Positions 8,556 to 19,084 of a stretch of 64,000 nucleotides of DNA are shown here, piece after piece. The notes beneath the pieces were generated by a model that did no database searches, was not told the origin of the DNA, and saw only the letters and a list, made by a program, of their open reading frames with translations. Position numbers and translations under genes: made by a program. Within the stretch, counting starts at the first letter, position 1; every line of letters begins with the position of its first letter. The stretch spans positions 186,001 through 250,000 of the forward strand of contig DAAN01000030.1 of the NCBI GenBank assembly GCA_001701135.1, written 5' to 3'. This stretch comes from Bacteroidales bacterium H3. GTDB taxonomy: Bacteria; Bacteroidota; Bacteroidia; Bacteroidales; Muribaculaceae.

Positions 8556-9743
8556 TTAAAAAGCCTCGTTGATACCGACCGAGAAGTTTTTGGAATGCTT
8601 GCCAAAACCGAAATCCAGACGCACGTTCACGCGGTTTTTGAATTCCCACCGGTAACCGACACCCACAGTGGGGAGTATCGTGTGCCGGTTGATGTCGCTG
8701 AAATGCCGGAATACAGTGCCGGCTCCGGCCCACACCACAATGCCGTTGCGACGCCACACATGCTGCCGCATCTCCACAACCAGACTTGCAGAGTTGCGGT
8801 CGCGGTAGCGCCCCTCATAATAGCCGCGAACCACCCCGCCGTCGTCGAGCGTGGGAAGCATGCACCACGGTGTTTCTCCGCCATAAGTGCCGGCGGCATG
8901 GAAACGGAACGCCATGACACCGCTCGACCAGAATTTTTTATAAAACATGGCCGAGAAATCCGTGAGAAAAAAATGATAATGATTGCCCAGGAAAGATGGG
9001 AAAAATTTCTGATGAAATCCTATATAGACACCGCGCGATGCATTCTCTATCAGGTCGCGGGTATCGTAAGAGAGAACTATGCCGGGTCCATAGCAGAAAA
9101 TGCGGTTGCGCTGACCGTCCCACAATTCCGGTTTCTCCTGTCGGGTGGCCTTGAAATAATGGAAATTGCTCGAAGGCCCGAGAAACACGGAATGAGGAAG
9201 TTTCCACAGGAACTGCACGGTGAAATCGGACTGCAGCTGGGTGTATTTGCTCTCGTTATCCTCATTGGCTCCGTTGGCATATCCGATACCCCAGAATTTC
9301 AGCGGGAAATGGCAGAAATTCGCATCGTATATCACTCTGATCTTATCTTCGGGGAAGAAGTGTTTGCCTCGGATACCCACACGGTAAAAACCGGTGACCG
9401 ACACCTGTCCGTAAAGCGAAACATCGCTGCGGGGCGTGAGCGAATCGCGGCGCGACTTGTAAAGACCCGACACGAGGGCGGCAATCTCAACCGAAGTGGC
9501 TTCGGAATAGCTCGGGCCGCCGATAACGGATATATCGAATTTTCGATCGTCGTGCACCTTGTTGGTCTGTCCGAAATAGTCGATCACTTTCTGCACGATG
9601 TTGCGCCGGCGCGGCACCGAATCTGCCGTTGTCGTCATCATCGGGATGACAGTGTCAGCCTGTTCTGCCGTGTAAGCGGAAAAAGCCGACAGCGCAGCAG
9701 CTGCAGTCAGTATGATTTTTTTAATTGCGGACGTAACGTGCAT
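8556..9743 (-). CDS. BamA/TamA-like outer-membrane beta-barrel protein without POTRA domains
   Basis: A 395-residue protein with an N-terminal signal peptide ending near SAYTAEQ, then alternating beta-strand-like sequence to a terminal aromatic residue (EAF). The segment VRGYYEGRYRDRN resembles the VRGF/Y loop of Omp85 proteins, and ENASRGVYIGF resembles the barrel strand before it. At this length there is room for a 16-strand barrel but not for POTRA repeats, as in patatin-like or single-barrel members. It is followed closely by the EptA-like gene. A role in lipid or protein handling at the outer membrane is inference only. Confidence 0.65.
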   Translation of the reverse strand: MHVTSAIKKIILTAAAALSAFSAYTAEQADTVIPMMTTTADSVPRRRNIVQKVIDYFGQTNKVHDDRKFDISVIGGPSYSEATSVEIAALVSGLYKSRRDSLTPRSDVSLYGQVSVTGFYRVGIRGKHFFPEDKIRVIYDANFCHFPLKFWGIGYANGANEDNESKYTQLQSDFTVQFLWKLPHSVFLGPSSNFHYFKATRQEKPELWDGQRNRIFCYGPGIVLSYDTRDLIENASRGVYIGFHQKFFPSFLGNHYHFFLTDFSAMFYKKFWSSGVMAFRFHAAGTYGGETPWCMLPTLDDGGVVRGYYEGRYRDRNSASLVVEMRQHVWRRNGIVVWAGAGTVFRHFSDINRHTILPTVGVGYRWEFKNRVNVRLDFGFGKHSKNFSVGINEAF

Positions 9744-9778
9744 ATATCATAGTTTTCTATTCGTGCCGAAAATTAGTG

Positions 9779-9810
9779 CAAAGTTACTGAAAACGGGCGT
9801 ACTATACAAA
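9779..9810 (-). promoter_or_regulatory. Promoter of the Omp85-like/eptA pair
   Basis: Minus-strand -7 box TAACTTTG (9779-9786) with TTTG at 9807-9810 and a 20-bp spacer. The -33 box overlaps the arm of the htpG terminator hairpin, the same arrangement as at nrdD. Confidence 0.75.
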
Positions 9811-9861
9811 TTTCTCCCTTCCGACATACCGATCGGGATATGTCGGAAGGGAGAAATTTGT
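9806..9861 (-). terminator. Perfect 23-bp hairpin downstream of htpG
   Basis: Arms 9806-9828 and 9839-9861 are exact reverse complements with a 10-nt loop. It lies about 80 bp past the htpG stop and is the probable terminator of htpG, although the 3' tract is not a pure T run. The long perfect stem is unusual for a simple terminator. Confidence 0.65.
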
Positions 9862-9939
9862 TGTAAAAAAGTCCAGGAGTTTATATGCTCCGGAGGTATT
9901 TCAGAACCGGCGGTTATGCCTCTGAAAGAAAACCGGGGA

Positions 9940-11988
9940 TCAGAGAAGCGACACCGAACGGTCGATGAAACGTGAGAGGTCGGCACCGCGGAGAAGACCG
10001 TTGCCTAAGAGAGCCAGGTCGATGAGCTGACGCACGAGCGGCTGAGTCGATGCGTAATCCGAGATGATCTTTGTCACGTCGCGGCGATTATCCTCCACTT
10101 CCGTCATGAATTCCTTCTTTTGGGCATCCTGTTCGGCAGTAGGCTTGCCATCCTTGATCTCCTTGTCAACAGCCTCGATTTTGCCGTTGAGTTCTGCGAT
10201 GCGGGCAGTCATCGGAGTGATCTGGGTGTCGAGAGCGTTCTTGGCTTCGGCGGCGATTTTAGCCACAACGGGCTGGTCAACGTTCACGGTCATGCTGTAG
10301 CTGTCAGGCATATCGCCGTAGAAGCTCATGCCGGGCTGCATGGCGGCCATATCCTTCATTCGGCGCATATCTTCGTTCTGGGTGATGACGATGGGAGCGC
10401 CATTCTCGCCCAGCGACTCGAAGGAAACATAGAACTGAGCCTTGTCGATCGAGGGAATCTGCGAATTAAAGAGCGTTGTGAGCATATCGCGCTCCTCAGC
10501 GGAAAGGTCGGCAACTTTCTTGTCGGCCTTGGGGATGAGGTTTTCGATAACATCGGAATCGACGCGGACAAACCGGCTCTTCTCGATCTTCTGCTCGAGA
10601 AGACCCACGAAATGCGCATCGAGGGGACCGTCCATCAACATCACGGAGTAACCCTTGTCGTTGGCTGCCTTGATGTAGGTGTACTGGTCGGTGGGATTTG
10701 TGGAATAAAGGAACACCAGATTGCCATCCTTGTCGGTCTGGTTCACTTCGATCAGAGCCTTGTACTCGTCGATGGTGAAATATTTGCCTTCAGTATCCTT
10801 GACAAGGGTGAACTTCATGGCGGCGTCGCGGAACTTGTCGTCGGTGAGCATGCCATATTCGATGAAGATGCGGATGTCGTCCCACTTCTTTTCGAAGTCG
10901 GCGCGGTCATTCTTGAAAAGATCCTCAAGACGCTGCGACACCTTCTTGGTGATGTAGCCCGATATCTTCTTGACGGCGCTGTCGCTCTGCAGATAGCTTC
11001 GCGACACATTCAGGGGAATGTCGGGCGAGTCGATCACGCCCTGCAGCAGCATCATGAACTCAGGCACCACACCCTCCACCGAGTCGGTCACGAACACCTG
11101 ATTGCAGTAGAGCTGGATGCGGTTCTTGGCCACCTCGAAATTGTTTTTGATTTTCGGGAAGAAGAGCACACCCGTGAGGTTGAAGGGATAGTCGACATTG
11201 AGATGGATCCAGAACAGGGGATCATCCTGGCCGGGATAAAGATTGTGGTAGAATTCCAGATAATCTTTCTCGGTGAGGTCGGCAGGTTTTTTCATCCACA
11301 GAGGTTCGGTGGCGTTGATCACCTTGTCTTTGTCGGTGTCAGTGTATTTTCCATCTTTCCACTCCTGCTCTTTGCCCGAAATCACCGGCACAGGGAGGAA
11401 GCGGCAATATTTGCGCAGCAGAGTGTCGATGCGGCTTTGCTCCAGAAACTCGGAATTTTCCGGGTCGATGTGCAGGATGATGTCGGTGCCACGCTCGGCT
11501 TTCTCGGCAGGCTCCATGGTGTAGGCCGGCGAACCGTCGCATTCCCAGCGCACGGCCTCGGCGCCCTCCTTATACGAAAGGGATACGATCTCCACCTTCT
11601 TGGCCACCATGAAAGCGGAATAGAAGCCCAGACCGAAATGACCGATAATTGCGTTGGAACTGTCTTTGTATTTTGCCAGGAAATCCTCGGCGCCCGAGAA
11701 GGCAATCTGATTGATATATTTGTCAATATCCTCGGCTGTCATACCGATGCCGTGGTCACTGACGGTGAGCGTTCTGGCCTCTTTATCGACTTTGACATAC
11801 ACACGTGCGTCGCCCACCTCACCCTTGAAATCGCCGAACGATGCAAGAGTATTCAGCTTCTGGGTGGCGTCGACTGCGTTCGACACCAGCTCGCGCAGAA
11901 AGATTTCGTGGTCGCTGTAAAGAAATTTCTTGATGACGGGGAAAATGTTCTCGGTGGTTACACCGATAGTGCCGTTAGTTTTTGCCAT
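9940..11988 (-). CDS. htpG: Molecular chaperone HtpG (Hsp90)
   Basis: Cytoplasmic Hsp90 homologue of 682 residues. The N-terminal GHKL ATPase domain shows FLRELVSNAVDA, SDHGIGMT and the lid/Gly motif GHFGLGFYSAF. The middle domain carries NVDYPFNLTGVLFFPK and PLNVSRSYLQ, and a dimerisation domain completes the protein. Bacterial HtpG is usually about 620-640 residues; Bacteroidetes members are somewhat longer, as here. It is transcribed alone between two terminators. I saw no CIRCE element or exact TAnnTTTG box just upstream, so its heat-shock control is not evident from the sequence. Confidence 0.97.
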   Translation of the reverse strand: MAKTNGTIGVTTENIFPVIKKFLYSDHEIFLRELVSNAVDATQKLNTLASFGDFKGEVGDARVYVKVDKEARTLTVSDHGIGMTAEDIDKYINQIAFSGAEDFLAKYKDSSNAIIGHFGLGFYSAFMVAKKVEIVSLSYKEGAEAVRWECDGSPAYTMEPAEKAERGTDIILHIDPENSEFLEQSRIDTLLRKYCRFLPVPVISGKEQEWKDGKYTDTDKDKVINATEPLWMKKPADLTEKDYLEFYHNLYPGQDDPLFWIHLNVDYPFNLTGVLFFPKIKNNFEVAKNRIQLYCNQVFVTDSVEGVVPEFMMLLQGVIDSPDIPLNVSRSYLQSDSAVKKISGYITKKVSQRLEDLFKNDRADFEKKWDDIRIFIEYGMLTDDKFRDAAMKFTLVKDTEGKYFTIDEYKALIEVNQTDKDGNLVFLYSTNPTDQYTYIKAANDKGYSVMLMDGPLDAHFVGLLEQKIEKSRFVRVDSDVIENLIPKADKKVADLSAEERDMLTTLFNSQIPSIDKAQFYVSFESLGENGAPIVITQNEDMRRMKDMAAMQPGMSFYGDMPDSYSMTVNVDQPVVAKIAAEAKNALDTQITPMTARIAELNGKIEAVDKEIKDGKPTAEQDAQKKEFMTEVEDNRRDVTKIISDYASTQPLVRQLIDLALLGNGLLRGADLSRFIDRSVSLL

Positions 11989-12061
11989 TATATTAATGTA
12001 TTGTTAGATTATCGTATTGATTTAGCGAAGATGTTTCTATTTGTAATAACAACGTGCAAAA

Positions 12062-12090
12062 AAAATGCCAACCTCGGGAGTTGGCATTTT
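12062..12090 (-). terminator. Intrinsic terminator of clpC
   Basis: An 11-bp stem AAAATGCCAAC/GTTGGCATTTT around a 7-nt loop. On the minus strand it runs directly into a T tract (8 Ts), so it ends clpC transcription about 40 bp past its stop and insulates htpG. On the plus strand it is also followed by a T-rich stretch. Confidence 0.9.
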
Positions 12091-12131
12091 ATTATAAAAT
12101 ATGTTAACTTATGTCAGTTTTTCTGCCACGG

Positions 12132-14744
12132 TCATTCGACCGACGCATCGCTTTCTGCAGCAGTGCCTGATGAGGGGTTCTCTTCGGCTGACGCTTCAGG
12201 CGCTTTTTCGATTTCGGTGGTAATCTGATTGTTCTCCTTGTCGAAACCGACTTTGATGGTATCGCCCGTCTGCAGCTCGGAGTTGATGATCAGTTCCGCC
12301 AGAGGATCTTCGAGATACTTCTGTATGGCGCGTTTGAGCGGACGTGCGCCATACTGACGGTCGTAACCCTTGTCGGCAATGAAGTTTTTGGCATCGTCGC
12401 TTATCGAGAGCCCGTAGCCCATAGTGAGAAGACGGCTCACAAAACCTTTAAGCTCTATGTCGATAATCCTGAAGATGGCATCGCGACTCAGCGAGTCAAA
12501 CATGATGATATCGTCGATGCGGTTGAGAAACTCGGGTGCGAAAGCCTTGCTCAGCGCCTTCTGTATTACGGAGTTGTTATACTCCTTCTCCTGCGAAGCC
12601 TCGCGAGTGGAAAAGCCTACCCCCGAGCCGAAATCCTTAAGCTGACGGGTACCGATGTTCGACGTCATGATTATCAGAGTGTTCTTGAAGTCGATATGAC
12701 GGCCGAGGCTATCGGTGAGACGGCCTTCGTCGAGCACCTGGAGCAACAGATTGAACACATCGGGGTGAGCTTTCTCGATTTCATCAAGCAGCACCACGGA
12801 GTAGGGTTTTCGGCGCACCTTTTCGGTGAGCTGGCCCCCCTCTTCGTAGCCGACGTAGCCCGGAGGCGCTCCAACGAGACGGCTCACGGTGAATTTCTCC
12901 ATGTATTCGCTCATGTCCACGCGGATGAGCGTGTCGGCGCTGTCAAACATATATTCCGCAAGCTTCTTGGCCAGATGGGTTTTGCCCACACCTGTCGGGC
13001 CGAGGAACATAAAGGTGCCGATAGGCTTGTTGGGATCTTTCAGGCCCACGCGGTTGCGCTGGATAGCCTTTACTATCTTCTCTATGGCGGGATCCTGCCC
13101 GATGATGTCGGATTTCAGTTTCGGAGCCATCTCGCGCAGACGCGAGCCTTCAGCCTGGGCGATACGCTGTACGGGCACTCCGGTCATCATGGCCACTACT
13201 TCCGACACACGGTCCTCGTCGACAGTTACCTTGTCGGCCTCGAGCTGCTTCTCCCAGCGTTCGTTGGCTTCGGCCAACTGCTGTTTGAGACTCTGCTCCT
13301 TGTCGCGGAAAGCTGCCGCCTTCTCGAAGTTCTGCGACTGGGCGGCGGCGAGCTTCGCGGCACCGGTCTCGGTGATCTCCTGTTCGAGCTGCTCGATTTC
13401 GGCAGGCACCACGATATTGGTGATATGAGCACGCGAACCTGCCTCGTCGAGGGCGTCGATAGCCTTGTCGGGGAAATTACGGTCGGAAACGTAGCGCTCT
13501 GTCAGCGAGACACATGCTTTCAGGGCGTCGTCGGTGTAGCGCACATTATGGTGCTTCTCGTATTTATCCTTGATATTGTTAAGGATGCTTAGGGTTTCCT
13601 CGGGGGTGGTAGGTTCAACCATCACCTTCTGGAAACGGCGCTCCAAAGCGCCATCCTTTTCAATATTCTTGCGGTATTCGTCGAGGGTTGTGGCACCGAT
13701 ACACTGGATTTCTCCGCGGGCAAGGGCCGGTTTGAGCAGATTGGCGGCATCCATCTGACCGGCGGAGTTGCCGGCGCCGACGATGGTATGAAGCTCGTCG
13801 ATGAAGAGAATCACATCGGGATTCTTGCTCAGCTCGTTGAGAATGGCTTTAACACGCTCCTCAAACTGTCCGCGATATTTGGTTCCTGCCACCAGCGATG
13901 CCATGTCAAGCGAAATCACTCGTTTGTCAAAGAGGATACGCGACACCTTGCGCTGCACGATGCGCAGTGCCAGACCTTCCACAATGGCCGATTTGCCCAC
14001 TCCCGGTTCGCCTATCAGCACAGGATTGTTTTTCTTGCGGCGGCTCAGGATCTGGGCCAGACGCTCGATTTCAGTCTCACGGCCCACCACAGGATCAAGG
14101 CGGCCATCCTCGGCGGCGCGGGTCATGTCGTTGCCAAACTTGTCGAGCGTGGGCGTATCGGCATTCCCGCGTGCCTTTGCAGCCTGATGGGCGGCACGGT
14201 CTTCGGCCGGTCGCTGCGGCGAGCCGCCCGACATTGCGCCGTCGTTCTCCTCATCCTCTTCATCGTCGTCGGTGAAACCGGCGCCGGCGGTAGGCGACTC
14301 GTTGCGCCCCTGCAGCAGATTAAGCAGTGAATTATAGTCTATGCCGGCCTTGCGGAAGGGCGCGATAAAATCCATGCGCTGCACTTCGGGATTGTGGAGA
14401 ATGGCAAGCAGAAGATGCACGGTGTCGACGGCGTCGCTCTTGAGCATGCGCGCCTCAAGCACCGACAGTTTGATCAGACGGTTGCAGAGGTCGCTGGCCA
14501 CCACGTCGCCCACGAGGGTGCTGGCAGTGTTATCATAGAGTGCATCGTCGAGCTGCTGACGGAGCTGAAACACCGACATGTTGCGCGTGATTTTCTCCAG
14601 AAGGGAGAAAATCGGCGAGCCGGTGTCGCCCAAAGCCGCCAGAAACAGATGCTCCGGCGTGATTATATTATTATTGTGTCGCACAGCCTCTTTACGGCTA
14701 AGCTCCAATACAGATTTCAGATGTTCAGTGAAATTGATTTCCAT
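12132..14744 (-). CDS. clpC: Clp protease ATP-binding subunit ClpC
   Basis: Hsp100 unfoldase of 870 residues that feeds substrates to ClpP or disaggregates proteins. It has an N-terminal Clp_N repeat domain (~1-145), an acidic linker rich in D/E (~158-168), a first AAA domain with GEPGVGKS (245-252) and FIDEL, and a middle segment with a UVR-like stretch ([13 protein letters not shown]). A second AAA domain has GPTGVGKT (582-589) and a C-terminal D2-small domain. The UVR-like middle region favours ClpC over ClpB, whose long M-domain coiled coil is absent. The C-terminal tail is rich in A/S/E. It is transcribed alone, divergent from gyrA. Confidence 0.9.
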   Translation of the reverse strand: MEINFTEHLKSVLELSRKEAVRHNNNIITPEHLFLAALGDTGSPIFSLLEKITRNMSVFQLRQQLDDALYDNTASTLVGDVVASDLCNRLIKLSVLEARMLKSDAVDTVHLLLAILHNPEVQRMDFIAPFRKAGIDYNSLLNLLQGRNESPTAGAGFTDDDEEDEENDGAMSGGSPQRPAEDRAAHQAAKARGNADTPTLDKFGNDMTRAAEDGRLDPVVGRETEIERLAQILSRRKKNNPVLIGEPGVGKSAIVEGLALRIVQRKVSRILFDKRVISLDMASLVAGTKYRGQFEERVKAILNELSKNPDVILFIDELHTIVGAGNSAGQMDAANLLKPALARGEIQCIGATTLDEYRKNIEKDGALERRFQKVMVEPTTPEETLSILNNIKDKYEKHHNVRYTDDALKACVSLTERYVSDRNFPDKAIDALDEAGSRAHITNIVVPAEIEQLEQEITETGAAKLAAAQSQNFEKAAAFRDKEQSLKQQLAEANERWEKQLEADKVTVDEDRVSEVVAMMTGVPVQRIAQAEGSRLREMAPKLKSDIIGQDPAIEKIVKAIQRNRVGLKDPNKPIGTFMFLGPTGVGKTHLAKKLAEYMFDSADTLIRVDMSEYMEKFTVSRLVGAPPGYVGYEEGGQLTEKVRRKPYSVVLLDEIEKAHPDVFNLLLQVLDEGRLTDSLGRHIDFKNTLIIMTSNIGTRQLKDFGSGVGFSTREASQEKEYNNSVIQKALSKAFAPEFLNRIDDIIMFDSLSRDAIFRIIDIELKGFVSRLLTMGYGLSISDDAKNFIADKGYDRQYGARPLKRAIQKYLEDPLAELIINSELQTGDTIKVGFDKENNQITTEIEKAPEASAEENPSSGTAAESDASVE

Positions 14745-14908
14745 TTATCTCCTTGGTTGTCGTATTGATACTTACTAATAACGGCAAACAGCGTGCCAAA
14801 TTATATCCTCAGCCGCAACCCGGCCACTTAAAAAATATTAATTGAAACATCATCGGGTTTGACAGAAGTTTTCAAGCCCGAATTTCATCATAATTCCGAA
14901 AAAATTAG

Positions 14909-14916
14909 TATCTTTG
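14909..14916 (+). promoter_or_regulatory. -7 box of the gyrA promoter
   Basis: TATCTTTG matches TAnnTTTG and lies 39 bp before the gyrA ATG. No convincing -33 box is seen. It sits in the 211-bp region between divergent clpC and gyrA. Confidence 0.6.
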
Positions 14917-14955
14917 TGAGATATTTCGAGATTCTCAACAGAATTAACACATATT

Positions 14956-17541
14956 ATGCTCGAAGAAGACCGCATTATTAAGATTAACATCGAAAACGAA
15001 ATGAAGTCGGCCTACATCGATTATTCGATGTCGGTGATCGTTTCGCGTGCCCTTCCCGATGTGCGCGACGGCCTCAAGCCTGTCCACCGCCGCGTGCTCT
15101 ACGGTATGAACGTAATGGGCAACACCTCCGATAAAGCTCACAAGAAAGCCGCTAATGCCGTCGGCGAGGTTATGGGTAAATACCATCCCCACGGCGACTC
15201 CTCGATTTACGGCACTATCGTGCGTATGGCTCAGCCATGGGCGATGCGCGAATGTCTGGTCGACGGCCACGGCAACTTCGGTTCAATCGACGGCGACGGC
15301 CCTGCCGCCATGCGATACACCGAGGTGCGTCTCCAGAAAATCGGAGAGGAGATGCTCCGCGACATCAATAGCGACACCGTCGATTTCCAGCCCACATACG
15401 ACAATGTGCGCATGGAGCCTACCGTGCTCCCCACCCGCATCCCCAACCTGCTGGTCAACGGCGCTTCGGGTATAGCCGTGGGCATGGCCACCAACATGCC
15501 CACACACAACCTCACAGAGTCAATCAATGCCTGCATAGCCTATCTCGACAACCCCGAAATCACCATTCCGGAGTTGATGAAGCATATCCCTGCGCCCGAC
15601 TTCCCCACAGGTGGCACCATCTACGGCACCGCAGGGGTCAAAGAGGCCTATGAGACCGGCCGCGGACGCATCGTGATCCGCGCCAACGCCGACATTGAGC
15701 AGGAGAAAGAGCATGAGGCCATCATCGTTCACGAAATTCCCTACGGTGTCAACAAAGCAGAGCTGATAAAATATATCGCCGATCTTGTCAACGAGAAAAA
15801 AATCGAAGGCATCGCCGACATCAACGACGAGAGCGACTACAAGGGAATGCGCATTGTCATCAAGCTCCGTCAGGACGCCAACGCCAATGTGGTGCTCAAC
15901 AAGCTCTACAAGATGACAGCCATGCAGTCGACATTCTCTGTCAACAACGTGGCTCTTGTCGACGGACGTCCGCGTCTGCTCAATCTCAAGGATCTTGTAA
16001 AAGCATTCGTCGACCACCGCCACGACGTGGTGATCCGGCGCACAAAATACGAACTGCGCAAAGCACAGGAACAGGCTCATATTCTCGAAGGTCTGATCAT
16101 CGCCTGCGACAATATCGACGAGGTAATCCGCATTATCCGCCATGCCGAGTCGCCCGACGCTGCCAAACAGCAGCTTGCCGAACGTTTCGGGCTCTCCGAC
16201 GCGCAGACCCAGGCTATCGTCGACATGCGCCTGCGTCAGCTCACCGGCCTGGAAATGGACAACCTCCATGCCCGCTATAAAGAACTCGAGGAGCGCATCG
16301 CGTTCCTGGAATCGGTGCTCAACGACGACTCAGTGTGCCGCGGAGTCATTCGCGACGAACTCCTTGAAGTGATCACCCGTTTCGGCGATCCCCGCCGCAC
16401 AAAAATCGAATATGCCGCCGGCGAATTCAATGCCGAGGACTTCTATGCCGACGACGAGATGATTATCACCATCTCGCACATGGGCTACATCAAACGCACT
16501 CCCCTATCGGAGTTCCGCGCGCAGAACCGCGGAGGCGTAGGCTCGCGCGGCTCCAACACCCGCGAAGAAGATTTCATCGAATACATCTATCCCGCATCGA
16601 TGCACAACAACCTGCTCTTCTTCACTCAGAAGGGTCTGGTTTACAAGATGAAAGTCTACGAGCTGCCCGAGGGCGCGAAGAACACAAAGGGACGCGCCAT
16701 CCAGAATCTGCTCAACATCGAGCCGGGAGACACAGTCAATGCTTTCATCCGCATCAAGAATCTCGAAGATGCCGAATTCACCGGAAGCCACAACCTCATA
16801 TTCGCCACACGCCTCGGCGTCATCAAGAAAACTTCACTGGCTGAATATGCCCGCATCAACATCAAGGGCAAGAAAGCCATCGTGCTCCGCGACGACGACC
16901 GTCTCATCGGCGTGGAACTCACCGACGGCAACTGCGAGATCCTCATGGCCAACCGCAACGGCCGCGCCATCCGGTTCAACGAGAGCACTGTCCGCACCAT
17001 GGGTCGCGTTGCCACCGGCGTCCGCGGCATGAAACTCGACGGCGGAAACGACGAAGTTATCGGCATGATATGCATGCACCCCGACGACAACCACAACGTG
17101 ATGGTCGTATCGGAGAACGGCTACGGCAAGCGCTCGCTCCTTGATGATTACCGCATCACCAACCGCGGCGGCAAAGGCGTCAAGACCATGAACGTCACCG
17201 AGAAGACAGGCACACTGGTGGCCATCAAGAGCGTGTCCGATGAAAACGACCTCGTGATCATCAACCGCTCGGGCATCACGCTGCGCGTGCGCATGACCGA
17301 CATCCGCGTCATGGGTCGAGCCACTCAGGGCGTGCGCATCATCAACCTCGAGAAACGCGGCGATGAAATCGCATCTGTCTGCTGCGTCGACACCGACCCC
17401 GAGGAGGAAGCAGTAGAGGCGCTTGAAAATCCCGAGATTCTCGACGCTCCTGCCGACGACACTATCGACACCGACGACGAAACCGTAGATGACGAGCCTG
17501 TCGACGACGGTGCCGACTCCGATTCCGATGGTGACGAATGA
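14956..17541 (+). CDS. gyrA: DNA gyrase subunit A
   Basis: Type IIA topoisomerase subunit that cuts and rejoins DNA during negative supercoiling. The 861-residue protein has the breakage-reunion domain with catalytic Y121 (in [10 protein letters not shown]), followed by the C-terminal beta-pinwheel whose GyrA-box region reads [10 protein letters not shown]. The tail is very acidic, with many D/E. In the quinolone-determining region S82 is present, but the position equivalent to E. coli D87 is G86 (codon GGC at 15211-15213). ParC is less likely because a full GyrA-box is present. An exported TPR gene follows after 64 bp. Confidence 0.95.
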   Translation: MLEEDRIIKINIENEMKSAYIDYSMSVIVSRALPDVRDGLKPVHRRVLYGMNVMGNTSDKAHKKAANAVGEVMGKYHPHGDSSIYGTIVRMAQPWAMRECLVDGHGNFGSIDGDGPAAMRYTEVRLQKIGEEMLRDINSDTVDFQPTYDNVRMEPTVLPTRIPNLLVNGASGIAVGMATNMPTHNLTESINACIAYLDNPEITIPELMKHIPAPDFPTGGTIYGTAGVKEAYETGRGRIVIRANADIEQEKEHEAIIVHEIPYGVNKAELIKYIADLVNEKKIEGIADINDESDYKGMRIVIKLRQDANANVVLNKLYKMTAMQSTFSVNNVALVDGRPRLLNLKDLVKAFVDHRHDVVIRRTKYELRKAQEQAHILEGLIIACDNIDEVIRIIRHAESPDAAKQQLAERFGLSDAQTQAIVDMRLRQLTGLEMDNLHARYKELEERIAFLESVLNDDSVCRGVIRDELLEVITRFGDPRRTKIEYAAGEFNAEDFYADDEMIITISHMGYIKRTPLSEFRAQNRGGVGSRGSNTREEDFIEYIYPASMHNNLLFFTQKGLVYKMKVYELPEGAKNTKGRAIQNLLNIEPGDTVNAFIRIKNLEDAEFTGSHNLIFATRLGVIKKTSLAEYARINIKGKKAIVLRDDDRLIGVELTDGNCEILMANRNGRAIRFNESTVRTMGRVATGVRGMKLDGGNDEVIGMICMHPDDNHNVMVVSENGYGKRSLLDDYRITNRGGKGVKTMNVTEKTGTLVAIKSVSDENDLVIINRSGITLRVRMTDIRVMGRATQGVRIINLEKRGDEIASVCCVDTDPEEEAVEALENPEILDAPADDTIDTDDETVDDEPVDDGADSDSDGDE

Positions 17542-17605
17542 CGTTCCCCTCTACGTTTTACACTTGAACAATTACCTTATAAATAAGTCATAAAAACTAC
17601 ATCTC

Positions 17606-18829
17606 ATGAAGAAAATCAGCATCTTAGGCATTGCCTTACTTGCAGTTGGATCCATGACTGCCCAGCAGCAGGTGGTAAAGGACGCCGAGCGTCAGCTTAA
17701 AGCTGATGCCAAAAGCTATCCTAAAGTTATTGAAACTCTTAAGCCCGCGTTCACCGACCCCGCGACCGCTAAAGACGCCAACACATGGTATGTGGCCGGC
17801 AAAGGCGCCTTCGACTACGTCAACAACGTGGTCGCCCTCGAGCGTATAACCGGCGAGCTGGACAAAGGCAAAGCCGCAAACGCCGTGCTTGACGGCTTCG
17901 TATATCTCCAGACCGCCCTGCCTCTCGACACCATTGTCGATGAAAAGGGCAAGGTCAAGACCAAACACTCCAAGAACATCGTCAAAACTCTCGTTTCCAA
18001 CTACGACATGGCTCAGAACGCCGGTCTCTGGTTCTACAACGATCTTCACGACTACTCCAACGCCGCCAAGGCATGGGAGTTCCTCTTCACCCTGCCCCAG
18101 CAACCCGCTCTTGAAAAAGCCGGTTTGAAAGCATATCCCGACTCCACCATGGGCATGTTCTCATTCTATCAGGGTTGCGCTTTAGCCAGCGCCAACGACA
18201 ATCCCGGCGCCCTCAAGGCTTTTGAACGTGCCATCAAATATGGCTACAACGACGTTAAGGCCTACGACTATGCCGTGTCGACCGCCACTCAGATGAACGA
18301 TTATGCCAAGGCCGCTGAAATCGCACAGGATGGCTACAACAAGTACCACAAAGGCAACTTCCTCGGCATCATCGTCAACAACTACCTAAACTCCAAGGAG
18401 TTTGACAAAGCCAACCAGTTCCTTGACGAATACATCGCACAGGAACCCGCCAACGGCGAACTCTACTACCTCAAAGGCGTGATCGCCGACAGCCAGAACA
18501 ATCTTCCCGAAGCTCTCGAGCTTTACAAGAAAGCCACCGAGCTGTCGCCCGAGAACTCTCAGGCACTCATGATGTATGGTGCAAAACTCTGCGAGAAAGC
18601 CAACAAGATCGCCGAGGAAGAGAGCAAGGACATCACCCAGGCTCAGTACGACAAAATCAACAACGAGAAAATCTTCCCCCTCTACCGCGAAGCTGCCACC
18701 TATCTCGAGAAAGCCTATTCGCTCAACAACGATCTCAAGGCCACTCTCAATGTGCTCCGTTCCATCTACTACCAGCTTAAGGACGAGACCAACATGCAAC
18801 GTATCGACCAGCTCCGCGAAGCTGAATAA
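17606..18829 (+). CDS. Exported tetratricopeptide-repeat protein
   Basis: A 407-residue protein with a signal peptide (MKKISILGIALLAVGSMTAQ, likely cleaved after the AQ) followed by TPR-like helical repeats. The clearest repeats are ELYYLKGVIADSQNNLPEAL (~290) and SQALMMYGAKLCEKANKI (~320). It is expected in the periplasm or at the outer membrane as a scaffold; no catalytic motif is present. It follows gyrA by 64 bp without a visible promoter, so co-transcription is likely, and a terminator follows. I recognise the type but not a specific function. Confidence 0.8.
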   Translation: MKKISILGIALLAVGSMTAQQQVVKDAERQLKADAKSYPKVIETLKPAFTDPATAKDANTWYVAGKGAFDYVNNVVALERITGELDKGKAANAVLDGFVYLQTALPLDTIVDEKGKVKTKHSKNIVKTLVSNYDMAQNAGLWFYNDLHDYSNAAKAWEFLFTLPQQPALEKAGLKAYPDSTMGMFSFYQGCALASANDNPGALKAFERAIKYGYNDVKAYDYAVSTATQMNDYAKAAEIAQDGYNKYHKGNFLGIIVNNYLNSKEFDKANQFLDEYIAQEPANGELYYLKGVIADSQNNLPEALELYKKATELSPENSQALMMYGAKLCEKANKIAEEESKDITQAQYDKINNEKIFPLYREAATYLEKAYSLNNDLKATLNVLRSIYYQLKDETNMQRIDQLREAE

Positions 18830-18870
18830 TCACGATTTCATTTCCGCCTGACTCAGGCGGTCAACCCCAC

Positions 18871-18906
18871 CAAGGGCGGTGTGCCGGAAACGGTGCATCG
18901 CCCTTG
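18871..18906 (+). terminator. Terminator after the gyrA-TPR unit
   Basis: An 11-bp stem with one G-T pair (caagggcggtg/catcgcccttg) ends in a T-rich tail. It is preceded at 18844-18860 by a second small dyad (ccgcctga/tcaggcgg). Confidence 0.65.
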
Positions 18907-18982
18907 TTCTGTTTCCTTCCGGCTTATACTTAAAAGTAAGTAATCGACACAAAATACCCCCTCAGAAACGGTCTGAGGCCGA

Positions 18983-19020
18983 TACCTAATGTTAGGTAAT
19001 TTGATACCCGATGTTGGGTA
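18983..19020. promoter_or_regulatory. Two tandem operator-like dyads upstream of the TonB-receptor operon
   Basis: TACCTAATGTTAGGTA (18983-18998) and TACCCGATGTTGGGTA (19005-19020) share the form TACCYRATGTTRGGTA. Their centres are 22 bp apart, two helical turns, on the same DNA face. The second copy changes T-A to C-G at matched positions, which keeps the symmetry. They lie 40-77 bp upstream of the -7 box at 19060. A related dyad TACTT-AA-AAGTA is at 18927-18938, and a 7-bp hairpin at 18960-18978. Together these look like binding sites for a dimeric regulator; which one is unknown. Confidence 0.55.
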
Positions 19021-19059
19021 TTTTGAATTTTCAGCGCTCCGGGGCATAAATTTATTGGC

Positions 19060-19067
19060 TATTTTTG
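19060..19067 (+). promoter_or_regulatory. -7 box of the TonB-receptor operon
   Basis: TATTTTTG matches TAnnTTTG, 17 bp before the chosen ATG at 19085. The expected leader would be only about 10-13 nt. No -33 box is seen, which fits a promoter needing an activator at the upstream dyads. Confidence 0.55.
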
Positions 19068-19084
19068 CACATCCAATAAGTGCA

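Noticed and set aside
10120..12228. 702-codon open frame on the plus strand
   Set aside because: Antisense to htpG and running past the clpC terminator and end. It arises from codon bias; no recognisable fold.
14745..14955. CIRCE or heat-shock operator for clpC
   Set aside because: No TTAGCACTC-type inverted repeat is present in the clpC-gyrA gap or before htpG.
18989..19084. Extended N-terminus of the TonB receptor
   Set aside because: The upstream ATG lies in an operator-like dyad and before the -7 box, and would bury the signal peptide 32 residues in.
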